Positions 52,068 to 61,430 of a stretch of 64,000 nt of DNA are shown here, piece after piece. The notes beneath the pieces were generated by a model. That model was not told the origin of the DNA. It did no database searches and saw only the letters and a list, made by a program, of their open reading frames with translations. How positions within the stretch are numbered: position 1 is the first letter of the stretch; each line of letters starts with the position of its first letter. Made by a program: the position numbers and the translations under genes. The stretch is taken from assembly GCA_035629025.1 (NCBI GenBank), contig DASPIU010000076.1, positions 1 through 64,000 on the forward strand. The letters run 5' to 3'. Origin of the DNA: Stenotrophomonas_A sp035629025 (GTDB lineage Bacteria; Pseudomonadota; Gammaproteobacteria; Xanthomonadales; Xanthomonadaceae).

Positions 52068-53675
52068 ATGACCAAGACCACTGAAAAGAAGACGCCCGCC
52101 AAGGCAGGGGGATCAAGCTCCGCGGGTGCCGCGCGCACTGCGGGAAAGAAACCCAATATCCTGGTGATCTGGGGCGACGACATTGGCATCAGCAATCTCA
52201 GTTGCTACAGCCACGGCCTGATGGGGTACCAGACGCCGAACATCGACCGGCTGGCCAAAGAAGGGATGATGTTCACCGACTCCTATGGCGAGCAGTCGTG
52301 CACCGCGGGCCGCTCCTCGTTCATTACCGGCCAGAGCGTCTACCGTACCGGTCTGTCCAAGGTTGGCCGGCCCGGAGGCAAGGAGGGCCTGCAGCCTGAG
52401 AGCGTGACCATTGCCGAACTGCTCAAGGAGCAGGGCTATGCGACCGGCCAGTTTGGCAAGAACCACTTGGGCGATCTCAACAAGTACCTGCCTACCGTGC
52501 ATGGCTTCGACGAATTCTTCGGCAACCTCTACCACCTCAATGCCGAGGAAGAGCCAGAGATGGCTGACTACTTCCCCGAGAAGGATTTCCCCAACTTCCG
52601 CAAGGAGACCGGGCCGCGCGGCGTCCTGCATTGCTGGGCCACCGACGAGGACGACCCGACCGAGCAGCCGCGCTGGGGCAAGGTTGGCAAGCAGAAGATC
52701 AAGGACACCGGCCCGCTGACCAAGGCGCGCATGGAAACCTGTGACGACGAATTCGTCGAGGCGGCCAAGGACTTCATCAAGCGCCAGCACGCCGACGACA
52801 AGCCATTCTTCGTGTGGTTGAACACCACCCATATGCACCTGTTCACCCACACCAAGAAGTCCAGCCTGGGTCAGGCAGGGCGGTGGCAGTCGCCGTACCA
52901 CGACACCATGATCGACCACGACAAGAACGTGGGCGACATGCTCGATTACCTGGATGAGCTCGGGATCACCGAGGACACACTGGTGGTCTATTCCACGGAC
53001 AACGGACCGCACCGCAATTCCTGGCCGGATGCCGGGACCACGCCGTTCCGCAGCGAAAAGGACACGAACTGGGAAGGCGCCTTCCGAATTCCATTGCTGG
53101 CGCGCTGGCCGGGCAAGATCGAGGCCGGCCGAATCGCCAATGGGATCGTGCAGCATCATGACTGGCTGCCGACCTTCCTGGATATGGTGGGCGCAAGCGA
53201 CGTGGTCGAGAAGTTGAAGACCGGGTACGCCGCGAACGGCAAGACCTTCAAGAACCACATCGACGGCGTCAGCCTGTTGCCGTACCTCACGGGCGAGGAG
53301 AAGGAGAGTCCGCGCAACGTCTTCATCTACTTCAGTGACGACGGCGACGTGCTGGCCATGCGCTACGACAACTGGAAAATCGTGTTCATGGAACAGCGCT
53401 GCCGCGGCACCATGCAGATCTGGGCCGAGCCGTTCACCACGTCGCGCATGCCAAAGCTGTTCAACCTGCGAACGGACCCGTACGAGTACGCCGACATCAC
53501 CTCCAACAGCTACTACGAGTGGTTCCTGTACCACGACTACCTGCTGTTCGGTGCCTACGCCATTGCTGACAAGTTCGCGCAGACACTTGTCGAATTCCCG
53601 CGGGTGCAGAAGCCGGGCAGTTTCACCATCGACGACGCGCTGGAGAAAATGAGCGCCATGTCGAACAAGGATTGA
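52068..53675 (+). CDS. Arylsulfatase (formylglycine-dependent sulfatase)
   Basis: 535 aa. C78 in SCTAGRSSF fits the C-x-(P/A)-x-R signature, in which Cys is turned to formylglycine by the enzyme encoded downstream. Metal sites: WGDDIG near the N-terminus and YSTDNGPHRNSWPDAG. GKNHLGD carries the conserved Lys/His. The N-terminus is Lys/Ala/Ser-rich with no clear signal peptide, so it may be cytosolic unless exported in another way. The substrate is unknown. Confidence 0.93.
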   Translation: MTKTTEKKTPAKAGGSSSAGAARTAGKKPNILVIWGDDIGISNLSCYSHGLMGYQTPNIDRLAKEGMMFTDSYGEQSCTAGRSSFITGQSVYRTGLSKVGRPGGKEGLQPESVTIAELLKEQGYATGQFGKNHLGDLNKYLPTVHGFDEFFGNLYHLNAEEEPEMADYFPEKDFPNFRKETGPRGVLHCWATDEDDPTEQPRWGKVGKQKIKDTGPLTKARMETCDDEFVEAAKDFIKRQHADDKPFFVWLNTTHMHLFTHTKKSSLGQAGRWQSPYHDTMIDHDKNVGDMLDYLDELGITEDTLVVYSTDNGPHRNSWPDAGTTPFRSEKDTNWEGAFRIPLLARWPGKIEAGRIANGIVQHHDWLPTFLDMVGASDVVEKLKTGYAANGKTFKNHIDGVSLLPYLTGEEKESPRNVFIYFSDDGDVLAMRYDNWKIVFMEQRCRGTMQIWAEPFTTSRMPKLFNLRTDPYEYADITSNSYYEWFLYHDYLLFGAYAIADKFAQTLVEFPRVQKPGSFTIDDALEKMSAMSNKD

Positions 53676-53779
53676 CGACCTTGGCAGTAGTGGGTGGCCG
53701 CCTGCGAGGGTGGGCGGCCGCTCGACCGCAAGAGGACTCTGGTGCTGGCAACGGCTGCCCATCCGCGGAGAGTGATCAG

Positions 53780-54694
53780 ATGACCGGGGCGCTTCCCTCC
53801 TGGAACGATGGCGATCGCCGCAAGGAGATCCTCGAGTTTGTTGCCAGCGTCACCCGCGACGGCGGCGCCGGCTACGTGCCGCCCGCCGAGCGCATTGCCG
53901 TGTTCGACAACGACGGGACGCTGTGGGCGGAGTACCCGTTATACGTGCAGATCTACTTCACGCTGAGCGAGGTCGAGCGGCTGGCCGCGCTCGAGCCGGC
54001 CTTGCGTGACAAGCCCGCGTTCAAGGCACTGCTGGAGCACGACCTCAAGGCGCTGCAGGCGCTGTCCAAGCGCGAAGTGTTCGAGCCCGCGTTCGCCGTG
54101 CATGCAGGCATGAACATCGAACAGTTCCGCGCCGCCGCCAGCGCCTGGCTGGCTGAGGCACGTCATCCCAAGTTCGGGCGGTTGTTCACTGCCTGCATCT
54201 ACCAGCCGCAGCTGGAGCTGATGGACTACCTGCGCGAGCACGGCTTCAAGGTGTTCATCGTCACCGGCGGCGGCATTGAGTTCGTGCGCACGGTGGCCGA
54301 ACGTCTGTATGGCGTGCCGCCGGAGCAGGTGATCGGCTCGAGCACGCGCGGCCGGCTGGAGCTGACGCCGGACACCGCGGTGATCCGCAAGCTGGCCGAA
54401 GTCGGCAGCTTCGATGACCGCGACGAGAAGGCCGTCAACATCGCCCTGCACATCGGGCGCCGGCCGATCTTCGCTTTCGGCAATTCCGACGGCGACCTGG
54501 CCATGCTGCGCTACACCCTGGCCGGCGAGGGCGAGCGGCTGGCACTGCTGCTGCACCACGACGACGGTGAGCGCGAAAGTGCCTACGACCGGCAGTTCCT
54601 GGTCAGCCCGCTCAACGAGGGCCTGGACCGCGCCGCCGAATACGGCATCAGTCAGGTCAGCATGAAACGCGATTGGGGGAGGGTATTTGCGTGA
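53780..54694 (+). CDS. HAD-superfamily hydrolase
   Basis: 304 aa. Motif I AVFDNDGTLWAEYP, motif II VFIVTGGGIEFV, and the C-terminal FAFGNSDGDLAMLRY form a complete HAD active site of the phosphoserine-phosphatase-like group. I choose the ATG at 53780; a TTG at 53672 next to the sulfatase stop is less likely. It overlaps the FGE gene start by 4 bases. It may dephosphorylate a product of the sulfatase pathway. Confidence 0.87.
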   Translation: MTGALPSWNDGDRRKEILEFVASVTRDGGAGYVPPAERIAVFDNDGTLWAEYPLYVQIYFTLSEVERLAALEPALRDKPAFKALLEHDLKALQALSKREVFEPAFAVHAGMNIEQFRAAASAWLAEARHPKFGRLFTACIYQPQLELMDYLREHGFKVFIVTGGGIEFVRTVAERLYGVPPEQVIGSSTRGRLELTPDTAVIRKLAEVGSFDDRDEKAVNIALHIGRRPIFAFGNSDGDLAMLRYTLAGEGERLALLLHHDDGERESAYDRQFLVSPLNEGLDRAAEYGISQVSMKRDWGRVFA

Positions 54695-55645
54695 GTCCGG
54701 CAGATGGCAACTTTGCCCTGCATGACGAAATGGTCCACCTGCCCGGTGGCGTCTTCATGATGGGCTCCAACGACCACTATCCCGAAGAGCGCCCGGCCCA
54801 AGGTACGCGTGGCCGCGTTCGCCATTGACCGCCATGCGGTGACCAACCGCCAGTTCGCGCGCTTCGTCGAGGCGACCGGCCACGTCACGCTGGCCGAACG
54901 CGCGGTGGATCCGGCCGACTATCCCGGCGTTGATCCAGCGCTGCTGGTGCCGTCCTCGGTGGTATTCGTGCCGCCGCAGGGCCGGGTCGACCTGCGCAAT
55001 CCGCACAACTGGTGGCATTACGTACCGGGCGCGGACTGGCGCCACCCGCGCGGGCCCGAAAGCAGTCTGGAAGGCCTGCTCGATCACCCGGTGGTACAGG
55101 TGGGCTATGACGATGCGCTGGCCTATGCGCACTGGGCCGGCAAGGACCTGCCCACCGAAGCCGAGTGGGAATTCGCTGCCCGCGGCGGCCGTGAGCCCAG
55201 CGAGTTTGCCTGGGGCGACGAACTGGTGCCCGGCGGCCGCTACATGGCCAACACCTGGCAGGGCGAGTTTCCCTGGGACAACCAGGCGCTGGACGGCTAC
55301 GCCTGGACCGCGCCGGTGGGCAGCTTCCCCCCCAACGACTACGGCCTGTACGACATGATCGGCAACGTCTGGGAGTGGACCAGCGACTGGTACCAGCACC
55401 ACGAACAGTTACAGGGGCGGCCCTGCTGCACGCTGGAGAATCCGCGTGGCGCCAGCCGCGAGGACAGCGTGGACGCACGTGCCAGCGGCCCGCGCATTCC
55501 GCGCCGGGTGATGAAGGGTGGCTCGCACGTCTGCGCGCCCAACTACTGCCGCCGTTACCGCCCGGCCGCGCGCATGGCGCAACCCATCGACACCGCGACC
55601 TGCCACCTTGGCTTTCGCTGCGTCGTGCGCGCGGTGGAGGGCTGA
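54691..55645 (+). pseudogene. Formylglycine-generating enzyme (SUMF1/EgtB family) with a frameshift
   Basis: From the GTG at 54691 the first frame reads MVHLPGGVFMMGSNDHYPEERPA, the usual FGE N-terminus, then leaves frame at about 54799; the rest (VRVAAFAIDRHAVTNRQFARFVEATGHVT ... to 55645) continues in another frame. Adding two bases (for example GCCCAC-AAGGTA) would restore a single 318-319 aa protein. The C-terminal core is whole: LPTEAEWEFAARGG, YGLYDMIGNVWEWTSDWY, and the catalytic Cys pair in VCAPNYCRRYRPAAR. It should convert the sulfatase Cys78 to formylglycine. It may be a real mutation or an assembly error; GTG/ATG restarts inside would lack the first strand. Confidence 0.9.
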
Positions 55646-55647
55646 GC

Positions 55648-56055
55648 ATGCTCCAGTCCTGGCTGGTAGCCGCCAGCGAACCGGTCGCGGTGATCATCGA
55701 CCTGATGGCGCTGGTGATCGTTGCCATCGGCTCGCTGCACGCCTTCATCGCCGCGCTGCACCTGTTCGTCGGCCAGCTGCGCGGACAGGTGATTGCCGGG
55801 CGCGCGCGCCGCGCCTTGTGGCTGACCTATGGACGCTGGCTGGTGGCGGCACTGACCTTCCAGCTGGCGGCCGACATCGTGCAGTCGTCGGTGGCACCAA
55901 GCTGGCAGGAGATCGGCATGCTCGCCGCGGTGGCGCTGATCCGCACCTTCCTCAACTACTTCCTGGAACGCGACATCGACCAGGTACGCGAGCGCGATCG
56001 CCACCGCAGCGCCGCGGCCGTCTTGTCAGAACCTTCCGCAGAGAAATCGTCATGA
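55648..56055 (+). CDS. DUF1622 membrane protein
   Basis: 135 aa with three helices (SEPVAVIIDLMALVIVAIGSLHAFIAAL; GRWLVAALTFQLAADIVQSSV; EIGMLAAVALIRTFLNYFLERDID) and an Arg/Glu-rich tail. This is the DUF1622 pattern; no function is known. It begins 3 bases after the FGE stop and overlaps the next gene by 4 bases. Confidence 0.87.
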   Translation: MLQSWLVAASEPVAVIIDLMALVIVAIGSLHAFIAALHLFVGQLRGQVIAGRARRALWLTYGRWLVAALTFQLAADIVQSSVAPSWQEIGMLAAVALIRTFLNYFLERDIDQVRERDRHRSAAAVLSEPSAEKSS

Positions 56056-57017
56056 AACACCTTTCCCGTTCCCGCCACGCCGCCCCGTTACTGGCCGCGC
56101 TGACGGTTGCCGCCACCGCATTGCCCGCCAGCGCCACCGAGGGCGCGATGGGACGCGCGATCACCGGCGCGCAAATCCAGGCCTATGCCGGCGTGGTGCC
56201 GCCCGAGCCAGGCATGCAGTGGTCGCTGGGCTATCTGAACTACGACGGCAAGATCGGCGCCAGCCGGCCCGCGCCAATTGCCGGCCAGGTCTCGCTGGGC
56301 CTGCGTGCCGATGTCGACCTGTGGACGGCGACCGGCGTCTACATCTGGCCTACCGGCGAAGGCCGCTGGAACTTCGCCTCGATGCTGACCGCGCCCTACA
56401 TCCTGCCCAGCGCCACCGCGACGCTGGAGGCCGGCGGGCAGCAGCGGCGCGTGTCCGACAGCACCTCGAACTGGTTCGACCTGTACTTCGCCCCGGTCAT
56501 CGCCAGCTATCACATCAGCCAGGTCGAGCACGTGTCCTACGGCCTGTATGTGTATGCGCCCACCGCCAAATACGATCCGAACCGGCTGGCCAATGCCGGC
56601 ATGAACGTGTGGACGTTCTCACCCAGCGTCGGCTACACGCGTTTGTTCGACAAGGGCAGCGTGGAACTGAGCCTGCTCGGCGCGGTGGATTTCTACACGC
56701 GCAACGACGACACCAACTACAAGAACGCGCCGGTGTGGCGGCTGGACTCCATGCTGGTCAAGCGCACGCCCGGTGGCTGGGGCTTTGGCGTGGCCGGCGG
56801 CTGGGTGCAGCAGCTTGGCGATGACAGCGGCCCGACCGCGGACCGACTCAACGGTTTCAAGGGTCGCTCGTTCGGGCTGGGGCCGCTGCTCAGCTACGGC
56901 AAGAAGTGGTCCGGCGGCCAGCACCTGGACCTCAGCGCGCGCTACGTGTCCGAGTTCAACGTCAAGAATCGCTTCAAGGGCAGCCCGGTGCTGCTGACCG
57001 CCAGTTTCAGTTTCTGA
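56052..57017 (+). CDS. Outer-membrane channel/transporter of the phenol-degradation MetA-like family
   Basis: 321 aa. Signal peptide MKHLSRSRHAAPLLAALTVAATALPASA, then alternating beta-strands ending in LLTASFSF with a terminal aromatic Phe, a sign of a beta barrel. GRAITGAQIQAYAGVVPPEPGMQWSLGYLNYDG and YGLYVYAPTAKYDPNRLANAGMNVWTFSPSVGYT fit the Phenol_MetA_deg/SphA family of putative uptake channels. It may import the sulfated or released compound handled by the cluster. Confidence 0.85.
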   Translation: MKHLSRSRHAAPLLAALTVAATALPASATEGAMGRAITGAQIQAYAGVVPPEPGMQWSLGYLNYDGKIGASRPAPIAGQVSLGLRADVDLWTATGVYIWPTGEGRWNFASMLTAPYILPSATATLEAGGQQRRVSDSTSNWFDLYFAPVIASYHISQVEHVSYGLYVYAPTAKYDPNRLANAGMNVWTFSPSVGYTRLFDKGSVELSLLGAVDFYTRNDDTNYKNAPVWRLDSMLVKRTPGGWGFGVAGGWVQQLGDDSGPTADRLNGFKGRSFGLGPLLSYGKKWSGGQHLDLSARYVSEFNVKNRFKGSPVLLTASFSF

Positions 57018-57159
57018 TCCAGCCCTGCGCGGCACGCGGCGGGGCCGGCTTTGCCAGGGTGGCGAGGGCCAGGGTGCCTCTCGCCGCCGTCGCGGCGGCG
57101 CGTATTGCGCGTCGCTGCCGCACCCGTGACCCGGTCCATTGCATCAACAGGAGACTGCC

Positions 57160-57711
57160 ATGAAAGCCCGCTTCCTTCCCGCCGCCTTCGCCGCGCTGTT
57201 GTTGGCGGCGTGCGCTTCCTCGCCCACGGTCAAGACCGACCATGATCCGGCCGTGGACTTCTCGCAATACCGCACCTACACCTGGGGCATGAAGCCGCAA
57301 GCCGGCTCGCCCCTGGTGCAGCAGCGCATCGTCGACGGCATCGACGCGCGCCTGCAGGCGCGCGGCTGGCGGCAGGCGCCCGACGGCCAGGTGACTCTGG
57401 CTGCGCACATCATCACCTCGCAGCGGCAGACCCTGGACACGTTCTACACCGGCACCGGCATGGGTGGCTGGGGCTGGCGCGGTGGCTGGGGTGGCGGCAT
57501 GGGCATGGGTACGGCGCAGACCACGGTGCGCACCTATGACGTCGGCACGCTGGTGGTGGACATGTTCGACACCCGCACCCAGCAGGCGATCTGGCGCGGC
57601 ACCGCCAGCGGCACCGTGCCGAGCACGCCCGAGCGCGTCAACGCCGCGGTGGAAGCCGGTCTGGACAAGATGTTCACCGGCTTTCCGCCGGGATCGTCGG
57701 CGGCCAAGTGA
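57160..57711 (+). CDS. DUF4136 lipoprotein
   Basis: 183 aa. The lipobox LLLAAC places the lipid at C20, followed by VDFSQYRTYTWG, the typical DUF4136 start. A Gly/Trp-rich insert (GMGGWGWRGGWGGGMGMG) lies mid-protein before TYDVGTLVVDMFDTRTQQAIWRGTASG. It overlaps the next gene by 4 bases. AACAGGAGA is a good ribosome site. Confidence 0.88.
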   Translation: MKARFLPAAFAALLLAACASSPTVKTDHDPAVDFSQYRTYTWGMKPQAGSPLVQQRIVDGIDARLQARGWRQAPDGQVTLAAHIITSQRQTLDTFYTGTGMGGWGWRGGWGGGMGMGTAQTTVRTYDVGTLVVDMFDTRTQQAIWRGTASGTVPSTPERVNAAVEAGLDKMFTGFPPGSSAAK

Positions 57712-58970
57712 GCCCATCGGCCACGCCGCGGCCTGAGCCAGCGGTTCGGCAATCGCGAAGCGGTGCCGGCGGGCTGCTGCGCTTGCATCAGCGCCTGCTG
57801 TGCGGCGCGTGCCTGATGCTGGCGGCCATGCCCGCGGGGTTGGCTGCCAGCCAGGATAAGGAGGAGGGCCAGCAGGCAACCAAGCCCGGCCTGCGGCAGT
57901 TGCTGCGCGACCCGCAGGACGGGCAGCTGGACATGTCCGAATGGCTGCTCAACCACCGCGGCGCGCTGGTGGTGCCGATCGTCATCACCGAGCCGGCCTT
58001 GGGTTACGGAGGCGGCCTGGCCCTGGCGTTCTTCCAGCGCCCGGCCGGCGCCGCCGCCACGCGCACCACCGCCGACGGCCAGACCCGCTTCATCGCGCCG
58101 AACATCTACGGCGCGATGGCGATGAAGACGGCCAACGGCAGCCATGCCTATGGCGCCGGCGCGCTCCTGCATTTCGATGAGGACCGCTGGCGCTACAAGG
58201 GCGCTGTGGGCAAGGCCTCGTTCAACCTGGACTTCTACACCCCGGGCCGCGTCGGCCCGGTGCAGGAGATCGGCTACAACGTCGATGGGCTGGCCTCGTA
58301 CCAGCAGGTAGTGCGCAGGCTTGGCGACGGCGATGTCTTCGTCGGTCTGGCCTGGATCTACATGGACATGGATATCGGCTTCGATACCGCATCGGATCGG
58401 GATTTCTTCAGCCCGGTGGAGTTGTCGCAGAAGACCTCCGGCCTCGGCCTGAGCCTCGAGTACGACAGCCGCGACAACCCGTTCACCCCGTCCAGCGGCT
58501 GGACCGGCGTGGTCGATGCCAACTTCTACCGCGAAGGCCTTGGCGGCGACGTGGACTTCGACAGCTACCGCACGCATGTCTTCGGTTACGTGCCGGTGCT
58601 GGATCGGCGCCTGGTGATTGGCGGGCGGCTGGACCTGCGCGCGGTCGGCGGCGGCGTGCCGTTCTACCGTCTGCCTTACGTGGACATGCGTGGCATCGCC
58701 GCGGGTCGTTACCAGGACCGTCGCGCCGCCATGCTGGAGACCGAACTGCGCTGGAACCTCAACCAGCGCTGGGCGCTGATCGGCTTTCTCGGCGCCGGCC
58801 GCGCATGGGGGCGGCGCAGCGACTTCAGCGATGCGGCCACGGCGGTAGCCAAGGGCGCTGGCTTTCGCTATCTATTGGCGCGCAAGCTCGGCCTGTATGG
58901 CGGCCTGGACTATGCTTGGGGTCCGCAAGACCATACCTTCTACATCCAGGTGGGCAGTGCCTGGCGCTAG
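57708..58970 (+). CDS. BamA/Omp85-like outer-membrane barrel protein (surface antigen)
   Basis: 420 aa. The mature part starts near residue 47 after a membrane-type signal region (LLCGACLMLAAMPAGLAAS). It reads as a 16-strand-like barrel with paired Gly and aromatic residues, including LGLSLEYDSRDNPFTPSSGWTGVVDANF, a typical Omp85 repeat, and a terminal YIQVGSAWR. No POTRA domains are visible, so it is a short, lone barrel. It precedes the patatin gene by 18 bp. Confidence 0.82.
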   Translation: MSPSATPRPEPAVRQSRSGAGGLLRLHQRLLCGACLMLAAMPAGLAASQDKEEGQQATKPGLRQLLRDPQDGQLDMSEWLLNHRGALVVPIVITEPALGYGGGLALAFFQRPAGAAATRTTADGQTRFIAPNIYGAMAMKTANGSHAYGAGALLHFDEDRWRYKGAVGKASFNLDFYTPGRVGPVQEIGYNVDGLASYQQVVRRLGDGDVFVGLAWIYMDMDIGFDTASDRDFFSPVELSQKTSGLGLSLEYDSRDNPFTPSSGWTGVVDANFYREGLGGDVDFDSYRTHVFGYVPVLDRRLVIGGRLDLRAVGGGVPFYRLPYVDMRGIAAGRYQDRRAAMLETELRWNLNQRWALIGFLGAGRAWGRRSDFSDAATAVAKGAGFRYLLARKLGLYGGLDYAWGPQDHTFYIQVGSAWR

Positions 58971-58988
58971 GCGCCCGAGGACGGACAC

Positions 58989-61367
58989 ATGCGCGCGATG
59001 CCTGCCGATGCCCAACGCCGACCCGCCGACGGAGCACCGCGCCGCGCGCAGCGGCGCACCGCCCTGATGGCGCTGCGTGGTGCCGCTGCGCTGCTGCTTG
59101 GCGTACTGCAGATTTCCGCCGCCATGGCACAGGCGCCCACGGCGGCCGCGCCGCCCCTGCCGGACCCGCTCGCCGGACTGGACGGCCGGCAATGCGGCGA
59201 ACGCGCGCCCGGCGACACCCGGCCGCGCATCGGCCTGGCCCTGGGCGGCGGTGGTGCGCGCGGCATCGCCCATGTCAGCGTGCTGAAGAAGCTGGAAGAA
59301 CTGCACATCCCAGTGGACTGCATTGCCGGCACCAGTGCCGGCGCCCTGGTCGGCGCGCTGTACGCGGCCGGACGCAGCCCGCAGGACATCGAGCAGATCG
59401 TGCTGGACACCGATTGGCGCGGCACCTTCAGCGACACCTTGCCGCGGCGCGAGCGCAGCCTGCGCCGCAAGAGCGACGACTACACGCGCCTGGCGCCGAT
59501 CGGCGTCGGCATCGGTGGCGCCAGTACGGACGAGGGAGAACGCGAGGGCAGCGGCGTACGCGTGGCCGCTGGCCTGAGCCAGGGCATGCGCCTTATCGCG
59601 GTGTTCGAGAACGCGACCGGCGGCGGCCGCGTTGCCGGCGACTTCAATGACCTGCCGATTCCGTTCCGCGCCGTCGCCACCGACATCAACACCGGTCAGG
59701 CGGTGGCCATAGGCCAGGGCAGCCTGGCGATGGCGATGCGCGCCAGCATGTCGCTGCCGGGCATCATGCACCCGGTGCTGCTCGACGGCCGCGTGTTGCT
59801 CGATGGCGGCATCGCCAACCAGATTCCCATCGATGTTGTGCGCGCCATGGGCGCCGAGCGGATCATCGCCGTCGATGTCGGCACGCCGCTGCGCGTGCTC
59901 GGCAGCGATGCCAGCGTGCTCGACGTGGTCGACCAGATGAGCGGCTTCCTCACCGTGGGCAGTGCGCAACGGCAACTGGCCACGCTCGACGCCGACGACC
60001 TGGTGATCCGCCCCGACCTCAGCGGGCGCGTGGCGACCGGCGAATTCGACAAGGCCGCGCTCGCCCTGCAGATCGGCCGGGTGGCCGCCGATGCCGCTGC
60101 CCCGGCGCTGCGCCACTACAGCGTGGACGCGGACACTTTCGCTGCCTTTCGCCAGCACCAGCGCAGCAAGCTGCCCGCCGCGCCGACCGTGCAATTCGTG
60201 CGCCTGGACAACCACACCGGCTACGCCGATGAGGTGCTGATGGCCTATCTGCCCTTGCAGGTCGGCGAACCCCTCGACGCCAAGGCCCTGCAACAAGGGC
60301 TGCTGCGCGCTCACGGGATGGGCACCCTGTCGAGCATCAACTACGAGGTAGTGGAGGAGCAGGGCCGCACCGGCGTGGTCGTCACCGCGCGGCCCAAGCC
60401 CAACGGCCCGGCGTACTTCGAGGCCGGGCTGACCTTGAGCAACGACCTCAGCGGCAACCACGACACCAATCTGCGTGCCGGCCTGCTGTTCGCGCCGGTC
60501 TCGCCCAATGGCGCCGAGGCGCGCGTCACCGCGCAGGTCGGCAGCGAGCCCGGACTGACCGGCGAATACTACGCGCCGCTGGACCCGCGCCACCGCTACG
60601 CCTTCGATGTGCTCGGCGGCTACCAGACGCAGAGCTTCAACATCTTCGACGGCCAGGGCGATCGCGTCGCGCGCTACCGCGTGCAGCGCTATGGTGCGGC
60701 TGCCATGCTCTCGCGCAACTTCTCCAACGTGGCCAGCGTGTCGCTGGGCCTGGAGCGCTATGCCGGCCGCGCGCGGACGATCATCGGCGACCCGGCGTGG
60801 CCGGGCCTGGACTTCCAGCAGGGCGCCTTGCTCGCCCAGTTCGACGTGGACGATATCGACAGCGTGTTCTTCCCGCGCGATGGTGTGCTGGGGCGGATCG
60901 GCGTGCGCAGTTCGCGCACCGGGCTGGGCGCCGACACCGCCTTCGACCAGGTCGACTTCGATCTGGTCGGCGCGCGCAGTTTCGGCCCGCATGCCGTGCA
61001 ACTGGGCCTGCGCTACCACGCCACCGTGTCCGGACAGGCGCCGCTGCCCAGTCTGTATCGCCTGGGCGGACGCTGGCGGCTGGCCGGTTTCCAGCGCAAC
61101 GAACTCACCGGTCAGGACTACGCACTGGGTTTTGCCGGCTACACCTACGAACTGGGCCGCGTGCTCGGCCGCTCGGCCCAGGTCGGCGGCACCCTGGAAT
61201 ACGGCAATGCCTGGCAGCGGCGCAGCGACATGAGCCTGGCCGACGGCATCGTCAACGGCAGCTTGTTCATCGGCTTCGATTCCTGGGTCGGCCCGCTGAT
61301 CTTCGGCATGGGCCTGCGCGAGGGCGGCGACCGTGTAGTGTTCATCGAACTGGGGCAAGCGCTGTAG
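58989..61367 (+). CDS. Patatin-like phospholipase fused to an Omp85-type barrel (PlpD-like, type Vd secretion)
   Basis: 792 aa: signal peptide, patatin domain (oxyanion loop GGGGARGIAHVSVL, nucleophile S116 in GTSAGALVG, D272 in LLDGGIANQIP), a POTRA-like part at about 400-460 (VQFVRLDNHTGYADEVLMAYLPLQVGEPLDAKALQQGLLRAHGMGTLSSINYEVVEEQGRTGVVVTARP) and a C-terminal barrel ending in VFIELGQAL. The layout matches P. aeruginosa PlpD, whose phospholipase is passed through its own barrel. The gene lies at the end of the sulfatase cluster. Confidence 0.92.
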   Translation: MRAMPADAQRRPADGAPRRAQRRTALMALRGAAALLLGVLQISAAMAQAPTAAAPPLPDPLAGLDGRQCGERAPGDTRPRIGLALGGGGARGIAHVSVLKKLEELHIPVDCIAGTSAGALVGALYAAGRSPQDIEQIVLDTDWRGTFSDTLPRRERSLRRKSDDYTRLAPIGVGIGGASTDEGEREGSGVRVAAGLSQGMRLIAVFENATGGGRVAGDFNDLPIPFRAVATDINTGQAVAIGQGSLAMAMRASMSLPGIMHPVLLDGRVLLDGGIANQIPIDVVRAMGAERIIAVDVGTPLRVLGSDASVLDVVDQMSGFLTVGSAQRQLATLDADDLVIRPDLSGRVATGEFDKAALALQIGRVAADAAAPALRHYSVDADTFAAFRQHQRSKLPAAPTVQFVRLDNHTGYADEVLMAYLPLQVGEPLDAKALQQGLLRAHGMGTLSSINYEVVEEQGRTGVVVTARPKPNGPAYFEAGLTLSNDLSGNHDTNLRAGLLFAPVSPNGAEARVTAQVGSEPGLTGEYYAPLDPRHRYAFDVLGGYQTQSFNIFDGQGDRVARYRVQRYGAAAMLSRNFSNVASVSLGLERYAGRARTIIGDPAWPGLDFQQGALLAQFDVDDIDSVFFPRDGVLGRIGVRSSRTGLGADTAFDQVDFDLVGARSFGPHAVQLGLRYHATVSGQAPLPSLYRLGGRWRLAGFQRNELTGQDYALGFAGYTYELGRVLGRSAQVGGTLEYGNAWQRRSDMSLADGIVNGSLFIGFDSWVGPLIFGMGLREGGDRVVFIELGQAL

Positions 61368-61430
61368 CGATCTCCACGCGGCCCGAGCGCCGGACCGGCT
61401 AAGGTGGTGCCAGCCTTCAGCGGACGCCCC

